From: Lachnospiraceae bacterium
GTDB taxonomy: Bacteria > Bacillota > Clostridia > Lachnospirales > Lachnospiraceae
Direction of reading: 5' to 3'
Length of the DNA: 64,000 nt
Assembly (NCBI GenBank): GCA_028692055.1
Contig: JAQUYA010000002.1
Coordinates: 16,712 to 80,711 of the forward strand
The stretch's first letter is position 1. Each line of letters starts with the position of its first letter. Positions 55,348 through 64,000 of the stretch are shown here, one piece after another. The notes under the pieces were generated by a model that did no database searches, had not been told where the DNA came from, and saw only the letters and a list, made by a program, of their open reading frames with translations. The position numbers were made by a program, and so were the translations under genes.

Positions 55348-56763
55348 TTAGTCCATTGGTTCTTCGATATTTCTTTCCAACGGTATTTTAATAGTAAAGA
55401 TGCTGCCTTTACCAAGTTCACTCGTGAGGTTCATGCTGCCTCCATAGAATTCGACGATGTGTTTTACAATCGCCAGTCCAAGTCCAGTGCCGCCCATCTT
55501 CTTGCTCCTGCCCTTGTCCACACGGTAGAAACGTTCAAAGACACGTTCCGTGTCTTCTGTGGAAATGCCCATACCATCATCCTTTACAGTAACGACCATA
55601 TTATCAGATAGTCTTCGCACATCCACCCATACGTTTCCGCCCGGCTGGTTATACTTTATGCCATTGCTGACCAGATTCATCACTAATTCACGTAGCTGTT
55701 TCGTACTTGCTTCTATAATAAGCGGCTCACATTCCTGATGAAGAGTGACCTGATATTCCGCGGCTATTGGCTCCAGTGATTCAAATATTTCAGTAATCAT
55801 AGGGCTCATGCGAATCATGGAAAACGTGACTTCCGCTTCCTTTGTTTCCAGTCTTGAAATCATCAGAATATCATTAATCAGGCTTGTCATATTATCGGTT
55901 TCTTTTAAAATACGTGCAATGAAATCCTTCTTCATTGCTTCATCCTTTACAAATCCCTGGTCTAATAATTCTGCATAGCCTTTTACAGAAGTAATCGGTG
56001 TTTTTAACTCATGGGAAGCATTTGAGAAAAATTCCTGTCGAATCTTTTTCTCAAATTCGAGTTGATTCACATGCTCACGAATTTCTTCTGCCATTTTGGT
56101 CGTCGTGTCCGAAATAACATTTAATTCTTCGTACTTGTAATGTTTAAAATTAAAATCCAATTGATTGCTATTGGTCTTTTCCATTTGTTCGGATATTTCC
56201 CGCAAAGGATTCGTAATGGTATTAGTAAAGCGGAATGTCAATACCATTGAAATCAGAAAGGAAATACATACTCCGATTACTAAAAATGGAAAAATAGTCA
56301 TCATATAATCCAGAATGCTGGTATATGGTACGGACATGCGAATAATGTAATGGCTGTTTTCTGATAACGCTGCCACGTAGAGCATGTTTTCCTGCAGTGT
56401 CTCGGAATATCGGGTTGCGTATCCATAACTGCTATGTAATGCCTTTTGTATCTCCTCACGCTCCAGATGATTCTGCAATGTTTTTACTGTTTCCGCCTCA
56501 CTGTCAGCACAAACATTACCATCAATATCAATGATGGTAATTCTTGTCTTCTTATCCAGTGAAATCTCATGGAGTTTGGTAAGCTGTTCCTGTAAATCTA
56601 CATCATAGTCAAAGGAATAATCAACTACATGCATGGTATTCAGCATATTGGATATATTGTTGTCCAACATGCGGTTTCCTATAAAATAGTATGTAATCAT
56701 ACTACTGATTCCAAGTGCTAATAATAATACACCTATGAATCGAAAAAGCAGTGCTCTTCTCAT
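55348..56763 (-). CDS. phoR: PhoR-type sensor histidine kinase
   Basis: About 471 residues. Two membrane helices (~6-28 and ~165-187) flank an extracytoplasmic sensor; HAMP follows (TNTITNPLREISEQME), then HisKA with the phospho-His in FFSNASHELKTPITSVKGYAELL, and the ATPase with NLVSNGIKYNQPGG, DDGMGIS and GGTGLGLAIVKHI. Paired with the response regulator upstream and adjacent to phosphate transport genes, it most likely senses phosphate status. The ATG at 56763 is 13 bases after AAAGG. Confidence 0.9.
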   Translation of the reverse strand: MRRALLFRFIGVLLLALGISSMITYYFIGNRMLDNNISNMLNTMHVVDYSFDYDVDLQEQLTKLHEISLDKKTRITIIDIDGNVCADSEAETVKTLQNHLEREEIQKALHSSYGYATRYSETLQENMLYVAALSENSHYIIRMSVPYTSILDYMMTIFPFLVIGVCISFLISMVLTFRFTNTITNPLREISEQMEKTNSNQLDFNFKHYKYEELNVISDTTTKMAEEIREHVNQLEFEKKIRQEFFSNASHELKTPITSVKGYAELLDQGFVKDEAMKKDFIARILKETDNMTSLINDILMISRLETKEAEVTFSMIRMSPMITEIFESLEPIAAEYQVTLHQECEPLIIEASTKQLRELVMNLVSNGIKYNQPGGNVWVDVRRLSDNMVVTVKDDGMGISTEDTERVFERFYRVDKGRSKKMGGTGLGLAIVKHIVEFYGGSMNLTSELGKGSIFTIKIPLERNIEEPMD

Positions 56764-56821
56764 TCTAACAACCATGCCTTTCTCGCACTTTTCAAATCCT
56801 CGTATCTCTTCTATATTTCTT

Positions 56822-57514
56822 CTATGCTACCACAAAACGATACCCTACACTTCGTATCGTTTTGATATACGTACTTCCTTCTTCACCCAGCTTTTGTCTC
56901 AAAGTACGAATATGTATATCCAGTGTACGTGTTTCTATCTCTGCATTATAATCCCATAATTCGTCCAGAAGTTCTTCACGTTCAACCACTCTTGCTCTGT
57001 TTTCCATAAGATACATAAGCAGTTCATATTCCTTAAAGGTAAGTATCACGGGTTTGCCGTCCATATATACCTCACGCGTTGCCATATCTACACTCAGTTT
57101 GCCCAATTTCAAGACACCCTTTTTCGGTTCTTCCGGCACGGTATTGGCTCTCCGCAATAAGGAACGTATACGTGCGGTTAACTCTAATACTCCAAATGGT
57201 TTGGTAATATAATCGTCTGCACCTCCATCCAAACCGACAACCTTGTCATATTCTTTATCCTTTGCCGTCAGCACGATAAGTGGCATATTCCTGATATCAT
57301 CCATCTCTCTTATCTTTCCGATAGCCGTAAGTCCATCGATTCCTGGCAGCATCAAATCAAACACTGCCAATGCCGGCTTTTCCTCCTGAATGCATTCCAG
57401 GGCTGTTTCTGCCGCTTCAAATGCCATTACCTCATAGCCATATCCCTCCAGCGCAATCTTTACCAGATTACGAATATTCTCATCATCTTCTATTACAAAT
57501 ATTCTCTGCTCCAT
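56822..57514 (-). CDS. phoB: PhoB/PhoP-type response regulator (OmpR family)
   Basis: 230 residues. The receiver domain has EDDENIR, the phospho-Asp in AVFDLMLPGIDGL, and the conserved Lys in IVLTAKDKEYD; the C-terminal winged helix ends RTLDIHIRTLRQKLGEEGSTYIKTIRSVGYRFV. AAGGAAGG lies before the ATG. Expected to bind Pho boxes such as those at 59465-59517. The neighbouring phosphate genes and kinase support the PhoB role over other OmpR members. Confidence 0.9.
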   Translation of the reverse strand: MEQRIFVIEDDENIRNLVKIALEGYGYEVMAFEAAETALECIQEEKPALAVFDLMLPGIDGLTAIGKIREMDDIRNMPLIVLTAKDKEYDKVVGLDGGADDYITKPFGVLELTARIRSLLRRANTVPEEPKKGVLKLGKLSVDMATREVYMDGKPVILTFKEYELLMYLMENRARVVEREELLDELWDYNAEIETRTLDIHIRTLRQKLGEEGSTYIKTIRSVGYRFVVA

Positions 57515-57538
57515 ATGCCTTCCTTCCTTATCTACTTT

Positions 57539-57687
57539 GTAACTATTCAGAACCCCATGCGCAAAATCGCTTCTTTGAAGCTTTCCTTTTGCTTATGTGG
57601 TTACTTCGCCAAATAAATTCATAAATCAGCTCATTTATGCAAGCATAATTCGCATATTTTTGAATTTACTTGGTTCTGAATAGTTAC
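57539..57687. repeat. 149-bp element with 16-bp perfect terminal inverted repeats
   Basis: Arms GTAACTATTCAGAACC (57539-57554) and its exact complement (57672-57687) bracket 117 bases with further internal pairing: GCTTC-TTT-GAAGC inside GCAAAA...TTTTGC, and AAATTCA...TGAATTT around ATAAAT...ATTTAT. No reading frame of note. It lies in the gap between the cotransporter and the response regulator. The form suits a miniature inverted-repeat element or a multi-branched structured RNA; no clear target-site duplication beyond TTT is visible. Confidence 0.6.
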
Positions 57688-57728
57688 TTTATTATATTAC
57701 TTCCCGCAGCTCCCTGAAAGTACTTCTT

Positions 57729-59390
57729 TTATATTTCGGTTGCAACATAACCGGCGATATTTACGGCATGGTCTGAAATACGTTCGAGATTGCTTAGGAT
57801 GTCTAAGAAGATCACACCGCTTTCCGGGTCACATTTTCCTTTGGAGAGTCTCTGGATATGACGTTCCCGCATTTCATCCTCCATGGCGTCTACTTTTGCC
57901 TCAAATGCTTCTACCTGCTCACTTGCTTTTTTATCACCATCACGTCTTGCCTGTATGGATAATTCCAATGCATGGATCGTTTCTGTTGCAATATCCTCCA
58001 AATCCGTAATACCTCTTTTGGAAAATGAGATTTTATCTTTTCTACGTGTATCTGCCAATTGTGCGATGTTTTCACTATGGTCGCCTACGCGCTCCATATC
58101 ACTAATGGTATAAAATAAGTTCTTAATAATCGAATGCTGCTTTTCGGTCAGGGATAGATTATCTACCTCTACCAGATAAGCGGTTAATATTTTTTCTAAT
58201 TCATTAATTACCTTTTCTTTTGCATATACTTCGGTTGACATATCCTTATCCCCGGATTGCACCGCTTCTATCGAAAGCTTTGCGTTGGTAAGTGCAATTT
58301 CACCCATGTAAGACACTTCCTTAATGGCTGTTTCAATTGCAAAAGAAGGATTGGCAAGAATTCTCTTGTCTAGACGTCTTTTTACCTCTGTTGGAATGTC
58401 TTCTTTTACTTCTTCCTCATCCTTATCATCGCGAATAATAAGTCCTGATAATTTTACCAGTTGATTGGCAAATGGGAATAAACAAAGTGTATTTAATATA
58501 TTAAATATGGTATGGAAAATAGAAATCTGTACCGTTGAAATATCTGCCGATGCCCATGCCTGATTAAGACGAAACAAAATAAACATAATCGTACCAAATA
58601 AAATGGCCCCAATCGTGTTAAAGAGTAAATGAATAATAGAAGCTCTCTTTGCATTTTTTCCAGTTCCTGCACTGGAAATCAATGCCGTCACACAGGTACC
58701 AATATTCTGTCCTAACGTAATAAAAACTGCCGACTGCCAGTTCACTACTCCATTTAACGCCAATGTCTGCAGGATACCAACTGATGCAGAGGAGCTTTGA
58801 ATAACCGCTGTTACACCGGCACCTACGAGAATTGCAAGAATAGGGTTTCTACCTAATACACGGAATGCATCAACAAAAATCTGCGCATCGCGGTATGGTT
58901 TGATAGCATCTGACATATATGTAAGTCCAATAAAAAGTGCTCCAAAGCCAACTAATATTTCGCCTGTCTTTTTCTTTCCCTCTTTTTGGCTAAACAGCAT
59001 CAAAAAAGCGCCAATACCAACTAGTACTGGTGCAAAAAACTCTGGTTTAAAGACACTTCCCAAATCATTCATGGATACAATCCACGCCGTAATTGTCGTA
59101 CCGATATTCGCACCCATGATAACACCAACTGCCTGTGTCAATGTCAGCATGCCTGCATTTACAAAGCCTACTACCATAACCGTAGTGGCTGAACTGCTCT
59201 GAATAATTGCTGTAATAAGTGCTCCTACTGCAACTGCTATAAATCTGTTTTTTGTTAAAAAGCCCATTAGATTCTTGAGTTTTCCACCTGCGGACTTCTG
59301 TAATCCGTCTGCCATAATATGCATACCATATAAAAACAGCCCCAGTCCTCCAATAAAATGAAAAATCATTTCTAAGTCATCTTTGGTCAT
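57729..59390 (-). CDS. Na+/phosphate cotransporter with C-terminal PhoU-like domain
   Basis: About 553 residues. The transporter half has the twin QSSS repeats: AIIQSSSATTVMVVGFVNAG near residue 62 and AVIQSSSASVGILQTL near 190, typical of the NptA/PF02690 family, with about eight membrane helices. Residues ~345-545 are helical and contain PhoU-type sequence (LFYTISDMERVGDHSENIAQLA; LDILSNLERISDHAVNIAGYV). It imports phosphate with sodium at low affinity, alongside the high-affinity Pst system. Start taken at ATG 59390. Pho-box-like repeats lie upstream. Confidence 0.92.
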   Translation of the reverse strand: MTKDDLEMIFHFIGGLGLFLYGMHIMADGLQKSAGGKLKNLMGFLTKNRFIAVAVGALITAIIQSSSATTVMVVGFVNAGMLTLTQAVGVIMGANIGTTITAWIVSMNDLGSVFKPEFFAPVLVGIGAFLMLFSQKEGKKKTGEILVGFGALFIGLTYMSDAIKPYRDAQIFVDAFRVLGRNPILAILVGAGVTAVIQSSSASVGILQTLALNGVVNWQSAVFITLGQNIGTCVTALISSAGTGKNAKRASIIHLLFNTIGAILFGTIMFILFRLNQAWASADISTVQISIFHTIFNILNTLCLFPFANQLVKLSGLIIRDDKDEEEVKEDIPTEVKRRLDKRILANPSFAIETAIKEVSYMGEIALTNAKLSIEAVQSGDKDMSTEVYAKEKVINELEKILTAYLVEVDNLSLTEKQHSIIKNLFYTISDMERVGDHSENIAQLADTRRKDKISFSKRGITDLEDIATETIHALELSIQARRDGDKKASEQVEAFEAKVDAMEDEMRERHIQRLSKGKCDPESGVIFLDILSNLERISDHAVNIAGYVATEI

Positions 59391-59462
59391 CCTTTGTTCC
59401 CACACCTTTCTCCATCTATCCCTCTGTCTTATTATCATCACAAAAAGACCTGCTACTCTTTT

Positions 59463-59517
59463 AGTGTAACAAGCCTATGTAAATTCTATTCACAGTGAAA
59501 TGTAAAATCTATGTAAA
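59463..59517 (-). promoter_or_regulatory. Pho-box-like repeats and possible promoter before the cotransporter
   Basis: On the minus strand TTTACA occurs at 59512-59517 and 59501-59506, exactly 11 bases apart, again at 59478-59483, and GTTACA at 59465-59470. TTHACA repeats at 11-base period are the PhoP/PhoB site of Firmicutes. A TGTTACACT extended -10 (TACACT 59463-59468) follows, with no good -35, as expected for an activator-dependent promoter. This suggests the cotransporter-phoB-phoR genes have their own phosphate-controlled start. Confidence 0.6.
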
Positions 59518-59522
59518 ATCTT

Positions 59523-60206
59523 TTATAGCAGTCTTACATTTTGGATGGAGCCGGTTTCACGGAAGATTTCCCATTCTGCGATATTAACTGCATGGTCACC
59601 AACCTTTTCTAAGTATTTTGCAATCATCATAACATCAATGCTTAAGTCTGCCGTAGTTTCCGATGCAATACTGTTTGATTCCTGTTGCTTTAATACATTG
59701 ATTACGTCATTTTTTACTTTATTAAATAGTTCATCTACGATATCATCGGATTCAATGACTCTCCTTGCATGTTCAGAATCCTGATTGATAAAGGCTTCTA
59801 CCGCACTGTGAACCATCTCCTTACTGGCTTCAATCATTGGTGGAATATGAGGAGAACACTCTAAGAGGTTCACTCCCTTCCAGCGCAGCATCAGTTCTGC
59901 AATATCCACTGCGTGGTCGCCAACCCTCTCTATATCTGTGACCACCTTCAGGGCTGCGGAAATCAGTCGTAAGTCACCTACAATAGGCTGCTGTCTTGTG
60001 ATTAGTGAAAGGCACTGTGCTTCGATTGCACGCTCCATATCGTTGATAATTCTTTCATTTTTCACGAGTGCTTCCGTCATTCCTTCGTCCATATTTGTCA
60101 TGGCATCAAATAAACGGTCAATGGATAATTCTACATTCTTGCCCATTTCTGCCAGACTCTTCTTTAAATTATTTAATTCCTGTTCAAAATTTACTCTAAT
60201 TGGCAT
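59523..60206 (-). CDS. phoU: Phosphate-signalling protein PhoU
   Basis: About 227 residues, two three-helix PhoU repeats. Metal-binding motifs ERVGDHAVDIAELML and EKVGDHAVNIAEWEIF appear once in each half, as in the family. PhoU couples the Pst transporter to the PhoR kinase, keeping it inactive when phosphate is plentiful. The start at ATG 60206 is preceded by GGAG; upstream residues in the longer frame are not conserved. Follows pstB by about 70 bases. Confidence 0.95.
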   Translation of the reverse strand: MPIRVNFEQELNNLKKSLAEMGKNVELSIDRLFDAMTNMDEGMTEALVKNERIINDMERAIEAQCLSLITRQQPIVGDLRLISAALKVVTDIERVGDHAVDIAELMLRWKGVNLLECSPHIPPMIEASKEMVHSAVEAFINQDSEHARRVIESDDIVDELFNKVKNDVINVLKQQESNSIASETTADLSIDVMMIAKYLEKVGDHAVNIAEWEIFRETGSIQNVRLL

Positions 60207-60278
60207 ACCCGCTCCTTCTCTGCACAACTCCCCGTGCACCTGCTTTCATTCAATTACTTTTCTATTATATATAATAAA

Positions 60279-61061
60279 TCATCCAAAACGTCCGGTAATA
60301 TAATCTTCTGTACGTTTGTCCTGTGGTCTGGTGAAGATATTATTGGTGGCATCAAATTCTACCACCTCGCCTACGAGAAAAAAAGCCGTATAATCGGATA
60401 CACGTGCTGCCTGCTGCATATTATGTGTTACAACAGCTACGGTGTATTTCTCTTTTAATTCCACCATCAGGTCTTCTATCTTGAGCGTGGAAATAGGGTC
60501 TAATGCAGAAGTAGGTTCATCCATTAATAGAATTTCCGGCTCTACTGCGAGCGCTCTAGCAATACAGATTCTCTGCTGTTGTCCACCAGATAATCCTAAT
60601 GCGGATTTTTTCAAACGATCTTTTACTTCATTAAAAATAGCTGCACCCTGCAGGCTTTCCTCTACTATCTGGTCTAATTTAGCCTTTGATTTGATACCAT
60701 GAATTCTGGGTCCATACGCAATATTATCATATATGCTCATCGGAAATGGATTCGGCTGTTGAAATACCATACCCACCTTTTTCCGTAAAAGAGTCGTATC
60801 TACCTTATCTCCATAAATATTTTCGCCGTCCAGTAAGACCTGACCTTCTATGCGTACATTTTCAATCAAATCATTCATTCGATTCAAAGTCTTAAGAAAT
60901 GTAGACTTTCCGCAACCACTCGGTCCAATGAATGCCGTGATTGCTTTTTCATTTATCTTCATGCTGACATCTTTTAATGCATGATTATCCCCGTAAAACA
61001 AATTCAGTTTTTCAGTTATCAGCTTTGCCTTTTGCATACTGTCATCCAATTTTACTGCCAT
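60279..61061 (-). CDS. pstB: Phosphate ABC transporter ATPase PstB
   Basis: 260 residues. Walker [21 protein letters not shown], signature [15 protein letters not shown] and Walker [13 protein letters not shown] are all present, with [19 protein letters not shown] in the Q-loop region typical of PstB. It powers the PstA/PstC channel. AAGG is seven bases before the ATG. Confidence 0.97.
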   Translation of the reverse strand: MAVKLDDSMQKAKLITEKLNLFYGDNHALKDVSMKINEKAITAFIGPSGCGKSTFLKTLNRMNDLIENVRIEGQVLLDGENIYGDKVDTTLLRKKVGMVFQQPNPFPMSIYDNIAYGPRIHGIKSKAKLDQIVEESLQGAAIFNEVKDRLKKSALGLSGGQQQRICIARALAVEPEILLMDEPTSALDPISTLKIEDLMVELKEKYTVAVVTHNMQQAARVSDYTAFFLVGEVVEFDATNNIFTRPQDKRTEDYITGRFG

Positions 61062-61139
61062 CTATTGTCCTTACCTTTCTATCTGTTCTTTCTGGTTTCT
61101 CCTATTGTTCTATGCCATCCATAATAGGGATGAGAGGCA

Positions 61140-62009
61140 TTAGCCTTGACTCACGTCAAATTTCTTTGATAAATACTTGGTAAGCATATTAATCAGTAGG
61201 ACAATTACCAATAGTACCAGTGCAATCCCAAAAGCCTCTCCATACTGTGCCTTTGACATGCATAAATACAGCTGTATCGTAAGCGTTCCGCCAGATTCCA
61301 TAATCTTATTTAGGAATCCTATTCCCGCCTTTGGCAAGAGATATCCACTGCCTGCGGTAAAAAGCAATGCTGCTGATTCACCCACGATTCTGCCTACTGC
61401 AAGAATAACTCCTGTAATGATGCCAGGCATCGCTGAGGGTAATAGAATCGTACGAATCATATACCATTTTGTAGCTCCCATTCCAAGAGCTCCGCTTCTG
61501 TAGGACTCCGGCACTGTCTTAAGTGCCTCCTGTGTATTTCTGGTAATCAGTGGAAGAACCATAAGGGTCAGGGTAAATGAACCTGTTAAAATAGAATAAC
61601 CAAACCCGCATACATTTCCAAAAAATACCATTCCAAACAAACCAAATATAATCGAAGGAATACCGGATAATACTTCTGTTGTAAATTCAATTATAGAAAC
61701 CACCTTACCCGGTTTTGCATATTCATTCAGATAGATGGCTGCGCCTACTCCTATTGGTGTGGCAAATAATAAGGTAATGAAAATAATATATAAGGTATTT
61801 ACAATATTTCCGGCAATACCAAAGGTTCCTTTTATCGTACTTGGAACAGTTGTCAGAAAGCTTAGATTTACATTGCTGATACCTCTTACAAACACATATC
61901 CCATAATACCAACAAGCAGTAGAATGGATATGGCTGCACTGCCATAGATAACAGCATATAGAATATTGTCTGACACTCGTGTTTTTTTCCCTATTATGCT
62001 ATTATTCAT
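61140..62009 (-). CDS. pstA: Phosphate ABC transporter permease PstA
   Basis: About 289 residues with six membrane helices. The EAA-type loop is SYRSGALGMGATKWYMIRTILLPSAMPGIITG. The ATG at 62009 is eight bases after GGAGG and overlaps the pstC stop by eight bases. Forms the membrane channel with PstC. Confidence 0.96.
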   Translation of the reverse strand: MNNSIIGKKTRVSDNILYAVIYGSAAISILLLVGIMGYVFVRGISNVNLSFLTTVPSTIKGTFGIAGNIVNTLYIIFITLLFATPIGVGAAIYLNEYAKPGKVVSIIEFTTEVLSGIPSIIFGLFGMVFFGNVCGFGYSILTGSFTLTLMVLPLITRNTQEALKTVPESYRSGALGMGATKWYMIRTILLPSAMPGIITGVILAVGRIVGESAALLFTAGSGYLLPKAGIGFLNKIMESGGTLTIQLYLCMSKAQYGEAFGIALVLLVIVLLINMLTKYLSKKFDVSQG

Positions 62010-62940
62010 GCTCTTTACCTCCATTTTTCAGCACTGTATTCAACGTAATGTTAATCAGCATAATGAATACAAATAATACTAAACCAATCGTAAATAACAC
62101 TTGTCTATGGGTATCAGATGCATATCCCATTTCACTTACAATTGCAGTGGTAAGGAAGCGCACGGAATTAAATGGTAATGGAAGGTTTACAGAGCTTCCG
62201 GATACTAATGTGATTGCCATCGCTTCGCCGATTGCCCTACCAACCCCTAATACAACTGCGGTAACAATACCTGATTTTGCCGCCGGAATAATTACTTTGA
62301 AAATCGTCTGTATGTAGGATGCCCCCAAAGCCAGTGAAGCGGATTTCAAGTGAGGTGGTACTGCTTTGATGGCTGATTCACTGATATTGATAACGGTGGG
62401 TAAAATCATAATTGCCAATACGATAACCGCAGATATCAGATTGGCACCACCTGTAAACTGATGGGTCTGTGAATCTTTAAAAATAGCTGTTTCTATGCGG
62501 TACATAATAGGATTTAAAATCAGAATTCCAAGCAATCCATAGATAACTGATGGAATACCAGCCAGTAATTCCACTGCCGGCTTTACAATCGCCGCTAATC
62601 TTTTTGGTGCAACCTCTGCCAGAAAGATGGCGGTCATAAGTGCGATTGGAACTCCGATTAAAATTGCAAGAAAGGTTCCCACGATAGAAGTTAATATGAC
62701 AAACAGGATACCAAACTGCGGATTCTCTGCAGTTGGTTTCCAAACACTATGAAATAAAATATCCGTGATACCAACCTTTGCCAATGCGGGTGTACCATTT
62801 ACAAACATATAAATCGTAATAGATGCTACAGCGCATATTGCAAAGCAAGCACATATCGTAAAAATGATATGTGCAGCTTTTTCAATAACTGATTTTGTTT
62901 TATGACTACCTATTATGGAAAATGTTTCTTTTTCGTCCAT
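62002..62940 (-). CDS. pstC: Phosphate ABC transporter permease PstC
   Basis: About 312 residues, six membrane helices. The coupling loop reads PPHLKSASLALGASYIQTIFKVIIPAAKSGI. The likely start is MDEKETFSIIG at ATG 62940, 13 bases after AAAGG; ATG 62952 (MVIKM) lies too close to the ribosome site. The 5' end is nearly identical to that of the U32 gene at 38414 and similar to phoR, which is unusual for unrelated genes. Confidence 0.95.
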   Translation of the reverse strand: MDEKETFSIIGSHKTKSVIEKAAHIIFTICACFAICAVASITIYMFVNGTPALAKVGITDILFHSVWKPTAENPQFGILFVILTSIVGTFLAILIGVPIALMTAIFLAEVAPKRLAAIVKPAVELLAGIPSVIYGLLGILILNPIMYRIETAIFKDSQTHQFTGGANLISAVIVLAIMILPTVINISESAIKAVPPHLKSASLALGASYIQTIFKVIIPAAKSGIVTAVVLGVGRAIGEAMAITLVSGSSVNLPLPFNSVRFLTTAIVSEMGYASDTHRQVLFTIGLVLFVFIMLINITLNTVLKNGGKEHE

Positions 62941-63023
62941 CTTAATAACCATGCCTTTTCTCTCAGACTGCACTCTTGTGACTGCGGCTTTTCGCCGCTT
63001 GAAAATCAATTGTTGAATATCTA

Positions 63024-63971
63024 TTAGTCGACTGTGATTAAGCCAACACCTTTGATTAATGCTTTTCCTTCATCAGATGCAAGGTAATCAAACATTGCCT
63101 GTACTGCTTCGCTTTGTTCTGAAATCTCACCCTGTGTCGCCATTACGAATGGTCTGCTTAATAAGTAATCGCCAGCTTTGATATTTTCTTCGGTTGGTTC
63201 TACATCATCAACGGAAAGCTCTGATACAGTATCATCTACAACATCCAAAGATACATATCCAATTGCACCTGGTGTAGATGCTACTTTCGCCATTACAGCT
63301 CCTGTGCTGTCAAGTTCATTTGCATATGCACAGGCATCTTTAATGTCAAGGATTTCTTCGAATGCATCTCTTGTACCTGAACCCGCTTCTCTACCTACTA
63401 CTACGATTGCCTGATCATCTCCGCCTACATCTTTCCAGTTCTTTGTTTCCCCTTTGTAAATGCTGGTCAACTGGTCTTTTGTTAAGTTTTTAGCTGTATT
63501 TGCTGCGTCTGAAACAACTGCAATTCCGTCTATTGCTACGATATTTTCAACTGTACCAGATTCTTTTTCGGTATCTTTTAAGCTTCTGGAAGAATTTCCG
63601 ATGTCAACGCTTCCTGCTGCCAATGCTTCCAATCCTGCGGAAGAACCTGTAAATTCTGCTGTTACGGTTACGCCTGGATATTTTGCCATAAAGCTTTCTG
63701 AAAGTGCGGTTGCTAATTTTTCCATTGAGGTAGAACCTGCCATGGAAATGCTTCCGGATAAGTCTGCTGTGGTATCTGCTGCAGGAGCTTCTGTCGTATC
63801 TGCTGCCGAAGCTTCTGTGTCAGTTGCTGCTGTATCTGCTACAGCTTCTGTTGCTGTTGCATCTGCTGCCGGAGCTTCTGTGGTAGCTGTGCTTCCACAA
63901 CCTGCCAGGCTTCCCATTACCAATACTGCTGTTGCAAGTAATGCTACTACTTTTGTCATTCTGTTTTTCAT
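63024..63971 (-). CDS. pstS: Phosphate-binding lipoprotein PstS
   Basis: 315 residues. Signal peptide with lipobox LAGC near residues 22-25, so it is lipid-anchored outside the membrane. A linker of ~45 residues is made of Ala/Thr/Glu/Asp repeats. The binding domain then has ISMAGSTSMEKLATAL, FTGSSAGLEALAAGSVDIGNSSR and VGREAGSGTRDAFEEIL, the phosphate-contacting loops. It hands phosphate to PstCA. It is the first pst gene; its promoter lies beyond the right edge, so Pho boxes there cannot be seen. Confidence 0.96.
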   Translation of the reverse strand: MKNRMTKVVALLATAVLVMGSLAGCGSTATTEAPAADATATEAVADTAATDTEASAADTTEAPAADTTADLSGSISMAGSTSMEKLATALSESFMAKYPGVTVTAEFTGSSAGLEALAAGSVDIGNSSRSLKDTEKESGTVENIVAIDGIAVVSDAANTAKNLTKDQLTSIYKGETKNWKDVGGDDQAIVVVGREAGSGTRDAFEEILDIKDACAYANELDSTGAVMAKVASTPGAIGYVSLDVVDDTVSELSVDDVEPTEENIKAGDYLLSRPFVMATQGEISEQSEAVQAMFDYLASDEGKALIKGVGLITVD

Positions 63972-64000
63972 AATTTTTGATTCCTCTGCTTTCTTTTTCA

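Overview
The window reads as one continuous stretch of chromosome from a low-GC, flagellated, anaerobic-type Firmicute, most likely a Lachnospiraceae (Roseburia/Eubacterium/Butyrivibrio-like). Pointers are the AT-rich third positions and intergenic DNA, AGGAGG-type ribosome sites, a type III glutamine synthetase, the cdaA-cdaR-glmM and hrcA-grpE-dnaK-dnaJ operons, mbl linked to flagellar rod genes, and several clostridial conserved small proteins (IreB, DUF1292, YlbF). Species assignment is inference. About sixty protein genes and one tRNA are visible. All but one lie on the minus strand, so the window should be read from right to left. I see no rRNA, CRISPR array, prophage or insertion sequence with a transposase.

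Right to left: a phosphate regulon (pstS-pstC-pstA-pstB-phoU, a Na+/phosphate cotransporter, then a PhoB/PhoR-type two-component pair, 63971-55348) with Pho-box-like repeats before the cotransporter and a 149-bp inverted-repeat element between the cotransporter and the regulator. Next is an Ala/Lys-rich small protein with its own palindrome-bearing promoter, then the CIRCE-controlled heat-shock operon hrcA-grpE-dnaK-dnaJ followed by prmA and rsmE, then a cysteine desulfurase and thiI. The only plus-strand gene is an HPr-like protein at 44758. Then come mtaB, ireB-ruvX-DUF1292-fur-rnj-ylbF, a catalytic-domain-less MltG-like protein, trmR and a U32 peptidase, a P1-family peptidase and coaBC.

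The type III glutamine synthetase gene has a structured leader: promoter, nested hairpin, candidate antiterminator, and a strong terminator before the start codon. It is followed by tRNA-Gln, a thioesterase, a CvfB-like S1 protein, a second HPr-like protein, a CPBP protease and a WecG/TagA glycosyltransferase. The middle left holds a PucR-type regulator, ftsE-ftsX, a PcsB/EnvC-like hydrolase, ctpA, uvrB-uvrA, mbl with flagellar rod genes, recD2-comF and a YvyF-like protein. The left end has two unknown membrane proteins upstream of cdaA-cdaR-glmM, ptsH, leuA, and an edge-cut polysaccharide gene group.

Much of the window serves envelope and division (FtsEX, PcsB-like, CtpA, Mbl, GlmM, c-di-AMP synthesis), protein quality control, tRNA/rRNA modification (TrmR, U32, MtaB, ThiI, RsmE) and nutrient sensing (phosphate, glutamine, HPr family). 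The least explained items are the glnN leader, the two HPr-fold proteins without the phospho-histidine site, the membrane proteins next to cdaA, the short MltG homologue and the inverted-repeat element in the phosphate cluster.
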